Assembly (NCBI GenBank): GCA_903833595.1
Contig: CAILFU010000147.1
Span: 1-64,000, forward strand
Source of the DNA: an uncultured Pseudomonadota bacterium
GTDB lineage: Bacteria; Pseudomonadota; Gammaproteobacteria; Burkholderiales; Methylophilaceae
DNA length: 64,000 nt
Reading direction: 5' to 3'
Part shown: positions 26,112 to 35,416 of the stretch, in pieces
How the letters are laid out: each line of letters starts with the position of its first letter
How positions within the stretch are numbered: the first letter of the stretch is position 1
Program-made: the position numbers and the translations under genes
The notes under the pieces: model-generated
Databases searched by the model: none
Told to the model about the DNA's origin: nothing
What the model saw: only the letters and a program-made list of their open reading frames with translations

Positions 26112-27953
26112 ATGAATCTATTAAAACTTATCCTACTAACCATCTGCTTCTATTCGTCCTATGCACACGCTGAATACAAGCCATCTATTTCAGATGAACT
26201 GACCAAAGAAACCATCACAGTAAATGCCAATGGCAGCAGTGTAATCGTTTATGAAAACATCACCTTGATAGAAACCCAGTCAGGTGTTGAAGATGATAGT
26301 CAGCAGGACCTTGAGTACAACAGTAAGACTGAAACCTTACAAATACTAGAAGCCTACACCCTGCAAACCGATGGCAAAAAAATCAAAGTACCTAAAGACG
26401 GTATACGCACAACAGGAGACACCGCGAGTGGCGGTTCGCCTAAGTTTAGCGAAACCAGGCATAAGGTAGTGATCTATCCCGATGTAAAGGTGGGTAGCCG
26501 TTTATATATTAAATACCGCAATGTAGAACACACGCCTCGCTTCAAAGGGCAGTTTTCTACTGCTAGGTTTTTCTCACCACACTATGTTTATAAAGACTTT
26601 GAGATTAATCTGATCGTCAACAACAAACTACCCGTACAAGTAGACACAAAAGGCATGGACGGCGGTTTAGTGAGCGAAACTAAAGAACAAAAGATTTACC
26701 ACTATACCTTTAAGCAAGATAGCGTCTTACCGCCTGAAGAAGGTCAAACAGCTATTACTGACTATGCCCCTTACTTTACTGCATCAAGCTTTAAAGACCA
26801 TATAGCGCTTGGTCAAGCTTATCAAGCAGGTGCTATCTCAAAGACCAAAATCACCCCAGAGATTCAGGCCTTAGCAGACCATCTCACCGCTGGCATCACA
26901 GATGAAAAATCACAAGTAAATGTCTTATATCAATGGGTAAGCAAACACATTCGCTATGTGGCGGTTTATCTGGGTAACGGTGGTGTTGTGCCACACAGTG
27001 CACAAAGCATATACAGCAACCGCTATGGCGATTGTAAAGACCATGCGGTATTACTTGAAACCTTACTAAAAGCTAAAGGCATAGCCAGCAGCCAAGTGCT
27101 CATCAGTTCAGGCGAAGCCTTTACCTTGCCTAAGCTGGCGGTACAAACCCCCATCAATCATGTCATCAACTACATTCCTAGCCTTGATGTTTACTTAGAC
27201 GCAACCGCACAATTCGCCCCCTACGGCACATTGCCAATGTCAGATATGGATAAGCCAGTGATTCTAACTGCTTTAAACCGCATGGGGCATACGCCAGCGA
27301 TGAAAGCCGAGGACAATCTAATTGCAACGAAAGTGGATATTGTTATTAACGATGATGGCAGCATGATTGGCACTAGTCACAGCTACATGACAGGGGCAGT
27401 GGGCATCAGTTACCGCGCCACACAAGCTGCTAGTGCTGACTATGAAGATGACCTGCTAGTTAAATATCGATTAAAGCCTGAGGGTGAAACAGGTCTAGGT
27501 AAAATCACCACTAGCGACCCATTTAATTTAGCAAAACCCTTTGAAGAAAACGCCACGTTTACCTTAGATCCAATCGCCAACTTCCCCGGTCCAGGTGCCA
27601 TGAAGATACCGGTAGGCGTTACACAAGGGGAACTCACTTCACTGGGTAGAAGCAAACCAAAAGACAACGCGAAATTTCCAATAGCCTGTTATTCAAACAC
27701 TATGCAAGAAAGCTATTCCCTTACCTTTCCAACAAGTACTCACATTACACGCATACCCAGTGACGTAAACTATGAAGATGCTGAGATTAGCTACCAAGCG
27801 ACATATCGCTTAAATGGGAATAAAGTAGAGGTGTTTAGGCGCTACCAATCAGAAAACCTTAACCATGTGTGTGGTGCTGAAAGAAGCGCACGCAAATTGG
27901 CTTTTTTTAAGGTGCTGCAGAGGGATTTGAAGGGCCAGGTGTTTTATGACTAA
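26112..27953 (+). CDS. exported DUF3857/transglutaminase-like protein
   Basis: 613 residues with a signal peptide (LLKLILLTICFYSSYAHAEY). Residues ~35-200 fit DUF3857; ~255-370 hold a transglutaminase-like domain with catalytic Cys in YGDCKDHA, His in INHVINYIP and Asp in YLDATAQFAPYG. Periplasmic or outer-surface location is likely. Such proteins are usually chromosomal, so this is an odd end to a nuclease-rich operon. Last gene of the run starting at 23213. Confidence 0.78.
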   Translation: MNLLKLILLTICFYSSYAHAEYKPSISDELTKETITVNANGSSVIVYENITLIETQSGVEDDSQQDLEYNSKTETLQILEAYTLQTDGKKIKVPKDGIRTTGDTASGGSPKFSETRHKVVIYPDVKVGSRLYIKYRNVEHTPRFKGQFSTARFFSPHYVYKDFEINLIVNNKLPVQVDTKGMDGGLVSETKEQKIYHYTFKQDSVLPPEEGQTAITDYAPYFTASSFKDHIALGQAYQAGAISKTKITPEIQALADHLTAGITDEKSQVNVLYQWVSKHIRYVAVYLGNGGVVPHSAQSIYSNRYGDCKDHAVLLETLLKAKGIASSQVLISSGEAFTLPKLAVQTPINHVINYIPSLDVYLDATAQFAPYGTLPMSDMDKPVILTALNRMGHTPAMKAEDNLIATKVDIVINDDGSMIGTSHSYMTGAVGISYRATQAASADYEDDLLVKYRLKPEGETGLGKITTSDPFNLAKPFEENATFTLDPIANFPGPGAMKIPVGVTQGELTSLGRSKPKDNAKFPIACYSNTMQESYSLTFPTSTHITRIPSDVNYEDAEISYQATYRLNGNKVEVFRRYQSENLNHVCGAERSARKLAFFKVLQRDLKGQVFYD

Positions 27954-28055
27954 TATGATAAAAATACAACTGAGCCAGAACAAGACACCCACTAAACGAT
28001 AACACTGCTCAAATGATTTTTATCTAAAAAATTTTTGAATATACATCCCATTTAG

Positions 28056-28086
28056 TTAACTGGAGAGTTCCTCCAGTTGCTATAAT
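28056..28086 (+). promoter_or_regulatory. promoter with operator for sspBCD-like operon
   Basis: Perfect 8-bp inverted repeat AACTGGAG-N5-CTCCAGTT (28058-28078) ending two bases before TATAAT (28081-28086). It fills the spacer between a weak -35 (TTAACT) and the -10, the classic position for a repressor. Its sequence is unlike the ten GCTCAY palindromes, so a different control is implied. Confidence 0.6.
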
Positions 28087-28118
28087 ATCCTACCAACAAT
28101 ACAAATGTAGCTTAAGTC

Positions 28119-29042
28119 ATGCATACGAAAATCCCATCCGAGAAAAAGTCTCACTTTTCTGGACACGAAACATTTCCATTGAGACAGCTTTGGCTTAAAA
28201 AAGCATATAACGCAGTTAGCTCATTTCAAAAAAATGGCCCCAAAGATTCAAAAGGACTTTTTAATGTTGACGGGTCCATTGTAAATTTTGGAGTTGGTAA
28301 AAACATGGTATCTGCCATTAGGCATTGGGCTTTAGCCTGTGGGATTATTGCGTATGATGATGCTGCGGGGTATAAAGCAACAGCACTAGGGGATATTATT
28401 TTTGGTGAAAATGGATTAGATCCGTACCAAGAACATCCAACAACTGCTTGGTTAATTCACTGGAATTTAGCAAGTAATGGTGACCGCTCAACCACTTGGA
28501 CATGGCTTTTTAATCGTGTTATTGAGCCAAAATTAGACTCAGAGCATCTATTAACTAGCCTTCAAAATTACGCCAGAGGAATTAATCATAAAGTTGCTAG
28601 TGCCACACTTAAAAGAGATCTCGAATGTTGCTTACGTTGTTATGTACCGAAAGTAGCAGATGATTCACCTGAAGAAATATCAGATTCGGTCCTTGGCGAA
28701 CTAGGCTTAATCCAACAAGCGGGACGAGGTACTTTTGAATTCAAGCGTGGAGCAAAACCCTCACTTAATGACAGCCTGTTTGCTTATTGCCTAATAAAAT
28801 TTTGGGATAACTATTCCCCCTCCACTAAAACACTAACTTTTGAAGCTATTGCCCATGAGTATGGTTCACCAGGCAAAGTCTTCAAACTAGATGAAACTAG
28901 CGTAGCCGAGCGAGTTCAGGCTTTGAATGAAGTTACAAAAGGTCAGCTTGTTTGGTCTGATACTGCCGGCATGCGCCAAGTTATTAGAACCCCTAAGAAA
29001 ATTAACACAGATAAATTATTGAGTAATGCATATGACCGATAA
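28119..29042 (+). CDS. sspB: SspB-like DUF4007 protein (DNA phosphorothioation)
   Basis: 307 residues. The N-terminal FSGHETFPLRQLWLKKAY is the DUF4007 signature. DUF4007 proteins followed by a large ATPase and a PAPS-reductase-like protein form the SspBCD set, which places phosphorothioates in one DNA strand; SspB is the nicking component in the studied system. It overlaps the next gene. The assignment rests on motif plus gene order; no cysteine desulfurase (SspA) is nearby, so a host IscS would have to supply sulphur. Confidence 0.72.
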   Translation: MHTKIPSEKKSHFSGHETFPLRQLWLKKAYNAVSSFQKNGPKDSKGLFNVDGSIVNFGVGKNMVSAIRHWALACGIIAYDDAAGYKATALGDIIFGENGLDPYQEHPTTAWLIHWNLASNGDRSTTWTWLFNRVIEPKLDSEHLLTSLQNYARGINHKVASATLKRDLECCLRCYVPKVADDSPEEISDSVLGELGLIQQAGRGTFEFKRGAKPSLNDSLFAYCLIKFWDNYSPSTKTLTFEAIAHEYGSPGKVFKLDETSVAERVQALNEVTKGQLVWSDTAGMRQVIRTPKKINTDKLLSNAYDR

Positions 29043-32000
29043 ATTGAATGAAACAGTATCAGTTTCACGACAGTTCTTACGCTCAATTAACCTGGAAGCA
29101 GATTTAGGGAGAGTCGATGCTCTTCAAGGTTACATTTGCCAAGAGACAGCCAAAGACCTTGTTAAGACAATGGCACATCACATTAATCATACGCAGCAAA
29201 GAGCCTTCACGTGGACGGGCCCTTATGGTGGAGGAAAATCATCTTTAGCATTAATGTTATCTTCTCTTGTTTCATCCAACAATGTATTAAGAGAAATAGC
29301 TAAAGATTTACTAGGTACAATCATCGATAACGAAGTTAAAGATGCCTGGAAAGCAAGTAACGAAGGATGGTTGGTTCTTCCTGTGGTTGGAAAAAGAGAG
29401 AGTGTAATTACGGCTATTTCTCTCGCAATAGATAAAGCCACCAATACAAAGACGAAGCGACCAAAACCAACAGAAACAATTCTAAGGTTATTGCACGAAG
29501 CTGATATAAGAAAGAATGATGGTGTCATTCTAATTTTAGATGAACTTGGTAAATTTCTTGAATCAGCGGCATTAGTTGGCGAGGATATTTACTTTTATCA
29601 AGAGTTAGCTGAGGCAGCAAGTCGTAGTAACGGTAAGTTGGTTGTGATTGGGATACTTCACCAAGCATTTGAGCAATACGCTACAAAACTAGGGAGGTCT
29701 GCTAGAGATGAGTGGTCTAAAATTCAGGGACGATATATCGACATTCCGTTAGTTGTAAGATCGGATGAGGTTATAGAGCTTGTTGGTAGAGCCATTGAAA
29801 AAAAGAACACACCCTTAACACCTAAATCAATTGAGAATCTAGCTGAAATTGTTACGGAAGTAATTTCAAAACGGAAATTGAATGCTCCAGAAAATCTTAA
29901 AAAGTCGTTAATTGAATGCTGGCCAATTCATCCTGTAACATCCGTGCTATTAGGTCCAATTTCCAGAAAACGATTTAGCCAGAACGAGCGTAGTGTATTC
30001 GGATTTCTAGCTTCGGCGGAGCCGCTAGGGTTTTCCAGCTTTCTGAAGACAACCCAAGATGATGGCCATTCATTGTATACACCTGATAAATACTGGGACT
30101 ATTTAAAAGCCAACATGGAGCAGGCAATTCACGCTTCATCTGACAGTCATATATGGGCTTCCGCCAACGATGCAATTGAAAGAACAGAAGCGCGCAATGG
30201 GTGTACTGAAACTCATCTAAAACTTGCAAAAACCATAGCCCTAATAGACATGTTTAAAGCCGGCTCTGGTTTGGCAGCTGAAGATGCCTTGATAGAAAAT
30301 TGCATTGACCTTATCCCAAAAGAAGAAATACGTTCTGCACTGCGGGATCTTGCAAGATGGACGGTCATAGCTTTTAGAAAACATCTGAATGCATGGACTA
30401 TTTATTCTGGTAGTGACTTTGATATTGATTCTGCAGTAAATCAAGCTAGAGCTGAATTAGGCGGAATCGATGTTAAAAAGCTAGTAGAACTTGCGGATCT
30501 AAATCCAGTTGTTGCTAAACGTCATTTTCATGAGACAGGTACACTACGATGGCTTAGCAGGTCTTTAATACACATGGATAAAGTAGAAGATTATTTAATT
30601 GATTTTAAAGAAAAGCCTAGTTCTGCTGGCGAATTCATACTTGTTATTCCCAACTCAAATTTAAGCTCAAAGCAAAACACACGATTGCTACTGGAAATAT
30701 CTGAGCAACATAGTGGATTTCCGGTAGTTCTTGGGCACCTATCAAATTCAGAAAGAATCTGTGAGCTTGGCATAGAATTATCTGCACTTGAGTTAGTACA
30801 AAAAACCAGAAGAGAGCTTGATGGGGATGCCATCGCCAGAAAAGAAGTTAGTGGGCGAATTTCTGTAGTAACAACAGAACTGGCGGACGAATTAAAAAGT
30901 GCCTTTGATTCAGCTAGCTGGTATCACAAAGGACTAGAAATAAAAGGGAAAAATGGATTTACCTTGTCTGCAATGGCAAGTAAATTGGTTGAGGAGTGTT
31001 ATTACGAAACTCCAAGGGTTTATAACGAGCTAATAAACAGAGAGTCTATTTCTTCTAACGTAGTAAAAGCAAGAAGAGACCTCATGTATAAGATGCTAGC
31101 CGGAACTGGGCAGCACAGGTTGGGGTATAGTGGCTTTTCAGCAGATGCTGGTTTATTTTACACGGTAATCGAAGATAATAATTTATACCAATTAGTTGGA
31201 GATGAATGGTTGTTCAATATAAACGAACAAGCAGATTCTCAGCTAAGTCCTTTATGGATCGCGGCCGACAAATTATTCAAAGATAGCGAAAAGTCAGTCA
31301 CGTTAAGTCAACTCTATGAAGTCTGGCAATCTGCACCAATCGGGGCAAGACGAGGTCTATTACCTATATTTGCGTTAGTCTACTTCCTGTCGAACAGGCA
31401 CAGCTTAAGTTTATATATCGAAAACAATTTTATCCCAGATCTAACAGAAGCATATTTAGATGAGTGGATGCAAGACACAAAGCGCGTTGCTTTTAAATAT
31501 GTAGAAATAGGTAAGGGCAGAAAGGAGCTACTCAAATCACTTAGCAATTCATTAAGTGAGAAGCTAGGCAGGGCTGTTGCTCCAACGCCACTCGAATCCG
31601 CAAGAGGCTTGGTTAACTTGATCGCAAACTTACCAAGTTGGACTAAAAGAACCAACTGCGTTTCTGCCGAAGCGCAAGAGCTCCGTAGATTGATTCTTAA
31701 AGCAAACGACCCATACAAGGTTTTATTTTTTGATTTACCTATCATATTAAAAATAACGGATGAGGTAAAACTGATAGATAAAATCACGAAACTCACAGAA
31801 GAGCTTCAACTAGCCTACCCTAAAATGACAAATGGACTAGAGGCTGTACTATTTAAAGCACTGGACCATAAAGGCAATCTTGAAATTTTAAGAAAAAGAG
31901 CAGATTCAATCAAAGGAATATCAGGGGACTTCAAAATTGATGGTTTTATTGCCAACTTATCAGTCATCAAAGACGATCAAGCAAGCCTAGAAGGCATACT

Positions 32001-32343
32001 AGCAACTACCGTGCACAAGAACCCCAGAGACTGGGTAGACAGGGATCAGGAGGCTTCAATTAATGCGCTGGGTGAAATGTGTGCAAGATTCAGAAAAATC
32101 GAAACATTGGGTGTTTTACGTGGAAAGTATTCTGGTAGAAATGCATTTTCTTTTGTCTACTCTGATCCTGATAAATCAATAATTTCAGAACAATTTGATA
32201 TATCCGAAGATAGAATCCCAAAACTAAAAGAAATTTCCAAAGAGCTATTAGGGTCATTACGAAAACAAGGGTTAAGTAAAGATGAGATTCTAGCTACATT
32301 CGCTGAATGTTGTGAGCAAACAATAGATTGGGAGAGCGAATAA
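29032..32343 (+). CDS. sspC: SspC-like large P-loop ATPase
   Basis: 1103 residues from ATG 29032 (ATG 29026 also possible), overlapping sspB. Walker A GPYGGGKSS lies near 63-71 and Walker B as VILILDELGKFLE near 168-180. This early P-loop in a >1000-residue protein resembles BrxC/SspC-type ATPases of defence systems. The long C-terminal part has no recognised motif. It probably powers or positions the modification complex. Confidence 0.72.
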   Translation: MTDKLNETVSVSRQFLRSINLEADLGRVDALQGYICQETAKDLVKTMAHHINHTQQRAFTWTGPYGGGKSSLALMLSSLVSSNNVLREIAKDLLGTIIDNEVKDAWKASNEGWLVLPVVGKRESVITAISLAIDKATNTKTKRPKPTETILRLLHEADIRKNDGVILILDELGKFLESAALVGEDIYFYQELAEAASRSNGKLVVIGILHQAFEQYATKLGRSARDEWSKIQGRYIDIPLVVRSDEVIELVGRAIEKKNTPLTPKSIENLAEIVTEVISKRKLNAPENLKKSLIECWPIHPVTSVLLGPISRKRFSQNERSVFGFLASAEPLGFSSFLKTTQDDGHSLYTPDKYWDYLKANMEQAIHASSDSHIWASANDAIERTEARNGCTETHLKLAKTIALIDMFKAGSGLAAEDALIENCIDLIPKEEIRSALRDLARWTVIAFRKHLNAWTIYSGSDFDIDSAVNQARAELGGIDVKKLVELADLNPVVAKRHFHETGTLRWLSRSLIHMDKVEDYLIDFKEKPSSAGEFILVIPNSNLSSKQNTRLLLEISEQHSGFPVVLGHLSNSERICELGIELSALELVQKTRRELDGDAIARKEVSGRISVVTTELADELKSAFDSASWYHKGLEIKGKNGFTLSAMASKLVEECYYETPRVYNELINRESISSNVVKARRDLMYKMLAGTGQHRLGYSGFSADAGLFYTVIEDNNLYQLVGDEWLFNINEQADSQLSPLWIAADKLFKDSEKSVTLSQLYEVWQSAPIGARRGLLPIFALVYFLSNRHSLSLYIENNFIPDLTEAYLDEWMQDTKRVAFKYVEIGKGRKELLKSLSNSLSEKLGRAVAPTPLESARGLVNLIANLPSWTKRTNCVSAEAQELRRLILKANDPYKVLFFDLPIILKITDEVKLIDKITKLTEELQLAYPKMTNGLEAVLFKALDHKGNLEILRKRADSIKGISGDFKIDGFIANLSVIKDDQASLEGILATTVHKNPRDWVDRDQEASINALGEMCARFRKIETLGVLRGKYSGRNAFSFVYSDPDKSIISEQFDISEDRIPKLKEISKELLGSLRKQGLSKDEILATFAECCEQTIDWESE

Positions 32344-33179
32344 TGGAAAAACACGTACTTGGCATTTCTGGTGGAAAGGATAGCGCAGCCCTAGCAATTT
32401 ATATGGCACAAAATTACCCAGAACTTGATATAGATTATTTCTTTACAGATACAGGCGAAGAGTTGCCAGAAGTTTATGAGTTTCTAACAATGCTAGAAGG
32501 TTTATTATCAAAACCTATAACCCGATTAGATCCTCATAGGGACTTTAAATTTTGGCTGAGGGAATTCCATGACTTTTTACCATCAGCCCAAACGCGATGG
32601 TGTACTCAAAAATTAAAACTAGAGCCTTTTAGGAACTGGGTAAATGTATGGCTGAAGCAAGACTATAAGGTTTATAGTTACGTCGCAATTCGAGCAGACG
32701 AAGATTACCGTGAGGGTTATCGATCAAACAATGAGAATTTAATTATCAAGCTGCCTTTCAGAGAGGATGGCATTGATAAAGCCGGGGTTTTCGACATTCT
32801 GGACGCTTCAGGGATAGGCCTTCCTAAATACTACGACTGGAGATCTAGAAGTGGATGCACTTTCTGTTTTTTTCAGCAAAAAATTGAATGGGTAGGCCTT
32901 AAAAAACACCACCCAGAAGAATACGAGGCAGCAAAAGCTTTAGAAAAGAATTCAATAGACCATGGCTCTCCTTTTACATGGAGTGAAGGAGAGTCTTTGG
33001 AAATGCTTGAGCAACCCGATAGGGTTAAGGAAATTGAAGCGGACTATGAAAAGCGACTTGTGCGAAATCAGGCTAAGCGAGAAAAGTATGCCAACCCTCT
33101 TAGGGCTAACTTAATTGATATAGATGATTTATATGATACTGATGAAGGTAATGGTTCATGCAATATTTGCCATAAATAA
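32343..33179 (+). CDS. sspD: SspD-like PAPS reductase-family ATP pyrophosphatase
   Basis: 278 residues from the ATG that overlaps the sspC stop (TAATG), preceded by GGGAG; the ORF track start is a TTG five codons earlier. PP-loop SGGKDS at 9-14, FFTDTGEELPE and a cysteine pair in SGCTFCFFQQK, plus cysteines at the C-terminus (CNICHK). It would activate DNA backbone oxygen with ATP for sulphur insertion. Converges with the helicase gene with no gap. Confidence 0.75.
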   Translation: MEKHVLGISGGKDSAALAIYMAQNYPELDIDYFFTDTGEELPEVYEFLTMLEGLLSKPITRLDPHRDFKFWLREFHDFLPSAQTRWCTQKLKLEPFRNWVNVWLKQDYKVYSYVAIRADEDYREGYRSNNENLIIKLPFREDGIDKAGVFDILDASGIGLPKYYDWRSRSGCTFCFFQQKIEWVGLKKHHPEEYEAAKALEKNSIDHGSPFTWSEGESLEMLEQPDRVKEIEADYEKRLVRNQAKREKYANPLRANLIDIDDLYDTDEGNGSCNICHK

Positions 33180-34832
33180 TTAACTAACCCAATAAGCATC
33201 AAATATTTTATACATATCATTAATAGATGGCAAATTCATAAAATTGTCCCTTACATTTACTATACGGCACTCATCTTTACCACCAATTGCTGGCCCTCTA
33301 AGTCCCCTTCCTATCATTTGACTGTATAACACGACAGATGCTGTTGGCCTTGCAATAAAAACACAATCAACAAGCGGCGCGTCGAATCCAGTAGCTAAAA
33401 CTTCATAATTGCAAAGCACTTCAATTGTTTGTGCTCTAAATGCAATAATTGATTGCTCCCTGTAATGAGAAGGAGAGTCACCATCAATGTGAACGGCTTT
33501 AATTTTTAAAAAAGTTAAAATCGCTGAAATAAGTTTTGACTGCTCTAAAGATGTTGCAAAATAAATAATACTTCTACAACCATCGTCTTTAACTAAATTA
33601 ACAATTCTTTGGATAATTTCAGCATTTCTTATATTATCTTTACCAAGCCTTATTAAGACGTCTGTTGGGAGTTCAAATGAATCAGAAATGCTTTTAAGTT
33701 CTCTGTCGCTAAAAGTAACCGACCCGTCAGTTCTAAGAACTTCTAAATTTACATTTGCCAGAACACCCTTACTTCTCAAATACTCGATAGCAGACATTTC
33801 CTTAGGTGCTTCAAAAGATATTAACTCATCAAAAAAGAATTCTGAAAGCAACCTGTTTTCATCTTCAGAATTCAATGATTTATATGATCGCCCAGGTGTT
33901 GCAGTTAATCCCATCACATTTGAGCCGTCTGTCATTAATTTTTTTATAGAAAATTGATAAGTCTTAGCCACAGCCTTATGAGCCTCATCAACTATAATCA
34001 ACCTTTTAGGATGCAGTTTTTGATTGATATTAGAGTTACTACCCTTTAGGTCACTGTACACAGACTGGAAGCCGGCGCACAAAAAATTTACTTTCCCTTC
34101 ATAATCAGATTGATTTACATTGAATGGTCCATAATGGCGTTTGAAAAAAATTTCTTTTTTCGCAAGATGCGGCCACACTTCCAAGAAACATGCTGATGCT
34201 TGTTCACACAATTCCGTTGAATGTGCCAGCCAAACAACTGAAGCCTCATCATTTTCATTTAGATAGCTAGAGACAATTTCCATTGCAGTTCTAGTCTTAC
34301 CTGAACCAGTTGGCATTTGTAATATAAATCGACTATATGAGTTTTCTAATTTATCTAAGGCCTTAAACATCACCTCAAACTGATAGTCCTTAAGTTGCTT
34401 ATAAGGCTGTGGGTTTTTAGGTATGACGAAACTATCCAGCTTATCGAGATCAATATTATCTTTCTCATAAAAATCAATATCGAAATAACTAGATAGTATT
34501 TTTAATCCCTTTTTAGATCTCCCAGCAGTTAAAATACTACTTACCTGTGAAGTTCTGTCGCCACCTAGAGCTAGGTTCAGCAATAGCAAAATATCCTTCA
34601 ATTGATCAGTATTTAATGTTTCTATAAGAGGTCCTAGGGTATTTCTGCTGCTGATTAATTTTGATCCATAGACCAGCTTGACATAATTAGCGAGGAAAGA
34701 TTTACTGTGAATTAAGTTAGGATTAACTTCAGAATCACCGACAACATTTAGAATCGTTTGTATAGAATTTAATTGTTGTTCCCCAATGACTGAAATTAAA
34801 TAAGATATTGTTTGATTTTCAAAAATATTCAT
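33180..34832 (-). CDS. DEAD/DEAH helicase of the SspFGH-like restriction arm
   Basis: 550 residues, superfamily 2. Walker A PTGSGKT near 173-180, VDEAH, TATPGRSYK and the C-terminal QMIGRGLRG (motif VI) are all present. It is last in an operon of overlapping genes (four-base overlap with its neighbour) and convergent with sspD. The published SspFGH module damages DNA that lacks phosphorothioate; which letter this gene carries I do not assign. Confidence 0.78.
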   Translation of the reverse strand: MNIFENQTISYLISVIGEQQLNSIQTILNVVGDSEVNPNLIHSKSFLANYVKLVYGSKLISSRNTLGPLIETLNTDQLKDILLLLNLALGGDRTSQVSSILTAGRSKKGLKILSSYFDIDFYEKDNIDLDKLDSFVIPKNPQPYKQLKDYQFEVMFKALDKLENSYSRFILQMPTGSGKTRTAMEIVSSYLNENDEASVVWLAHSTELCEQASACFLEVWPHLAKKEIFFKRHYGPFNVNQSDYEGKVNFLCAGFQSVYSDLKGSNSNINQKLHPKRLIIVDEAHKAVAKTYQFSIKKLMTDGSNVMGLTATPGRSYKSLNSEDENRLLSEFFFDELISFEAPKEMSAIEYLRSKGVLANVNLEVLRTDGSVTFSDRELKSISDSFELPTDVLIRLGKDNIRNAEIIQRIVNLVKDDGCRSIIYFATSLEQSKLISAILTFLKIKAVHIDGDSPSHYREQSIIAFRAQTIEVLCNYEVLATGFDAPLVDCVFIARPTASVVLYSQMIGRGLRGPAIGGKDECRIVNVRDNFMNLPSINDMYKIFDAYWVS

Positions 34833-35416
34833 ATATCAACCTTACCAACCTGATTTCCCCACTCAACCTCAACAAAATTCATTATCTGCTCAGAATTTTT
34901 AATATCAATATGATTTTTAGCTTTTATATATGCATACAAAATCTTAGATACCACCTCACCAGATTCTAAACTCACTGATTTAAAAATTTTATGTTTTGAA
35001 TTTAAAACAATATGATGTTTGTTGCCCTCGTGAATGTAATTAAAGAACTTTGTTCCAGGCCATTCTGCAACACTATGCGTCACATTCCAGGACGAATCTA
35101 ATGAAGCCCTTCTAGCATTTTGCTCTAGCAGGCGAGACCTGTTATTTAATTCTGAAGGATTTAGATCGTCTTTAAAGAAACTTACAATCCGTTCTGACTG
35201 TGTTGTAAACAACTCATAAATCTCAACAAACTCATCCTCCTTCAGCCAGATTCCCTTGCTACTTGGTTTAGTTTCGCCGGTTGCTTTGTCAAAATAATGC
35301 TTACGAATGTCGACACCACGCATTCCATTAAAGAAACTTAACGTTACTACTAAGGGGGATTTAGGATCGCCAGACCTTAATAACTCTATATTCGAATTGT
35401 CAGGTTCTGTACTCAA
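34829..35416 (-). CDS. hypothetical protein of the SspFGH-like module
   Basis: 195 residues, no recognised family. Four-base overlaps with both neighbours show tight coupling to the GHKL ATPase and helicase genes. The central part (WNVTHSVAEWPGTKFFNYIHEGNKHHIVLN) suggests a mixed alpha/beta domain. Function is inferred only from membership in the module. Confidence 0.6.
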   Translation of the reverse strand: MSTEPDNSNIELLRSGDPKSPLVVTLSFFNGMRGVDIRKHYFDKATGETKPSSKGIWLKEDEFVEIYELFTTQSERIVSFFKDDLNPSELNNRSRLLEQNARRASLDSSWNVTHSVAEWPGTKFFNYIHEGNKHHIVLNSKHKIFKSVSLESGEVVSKILYAYIKAKNHIDIKNSEQIMNFVEVEWGNQVGKVDI

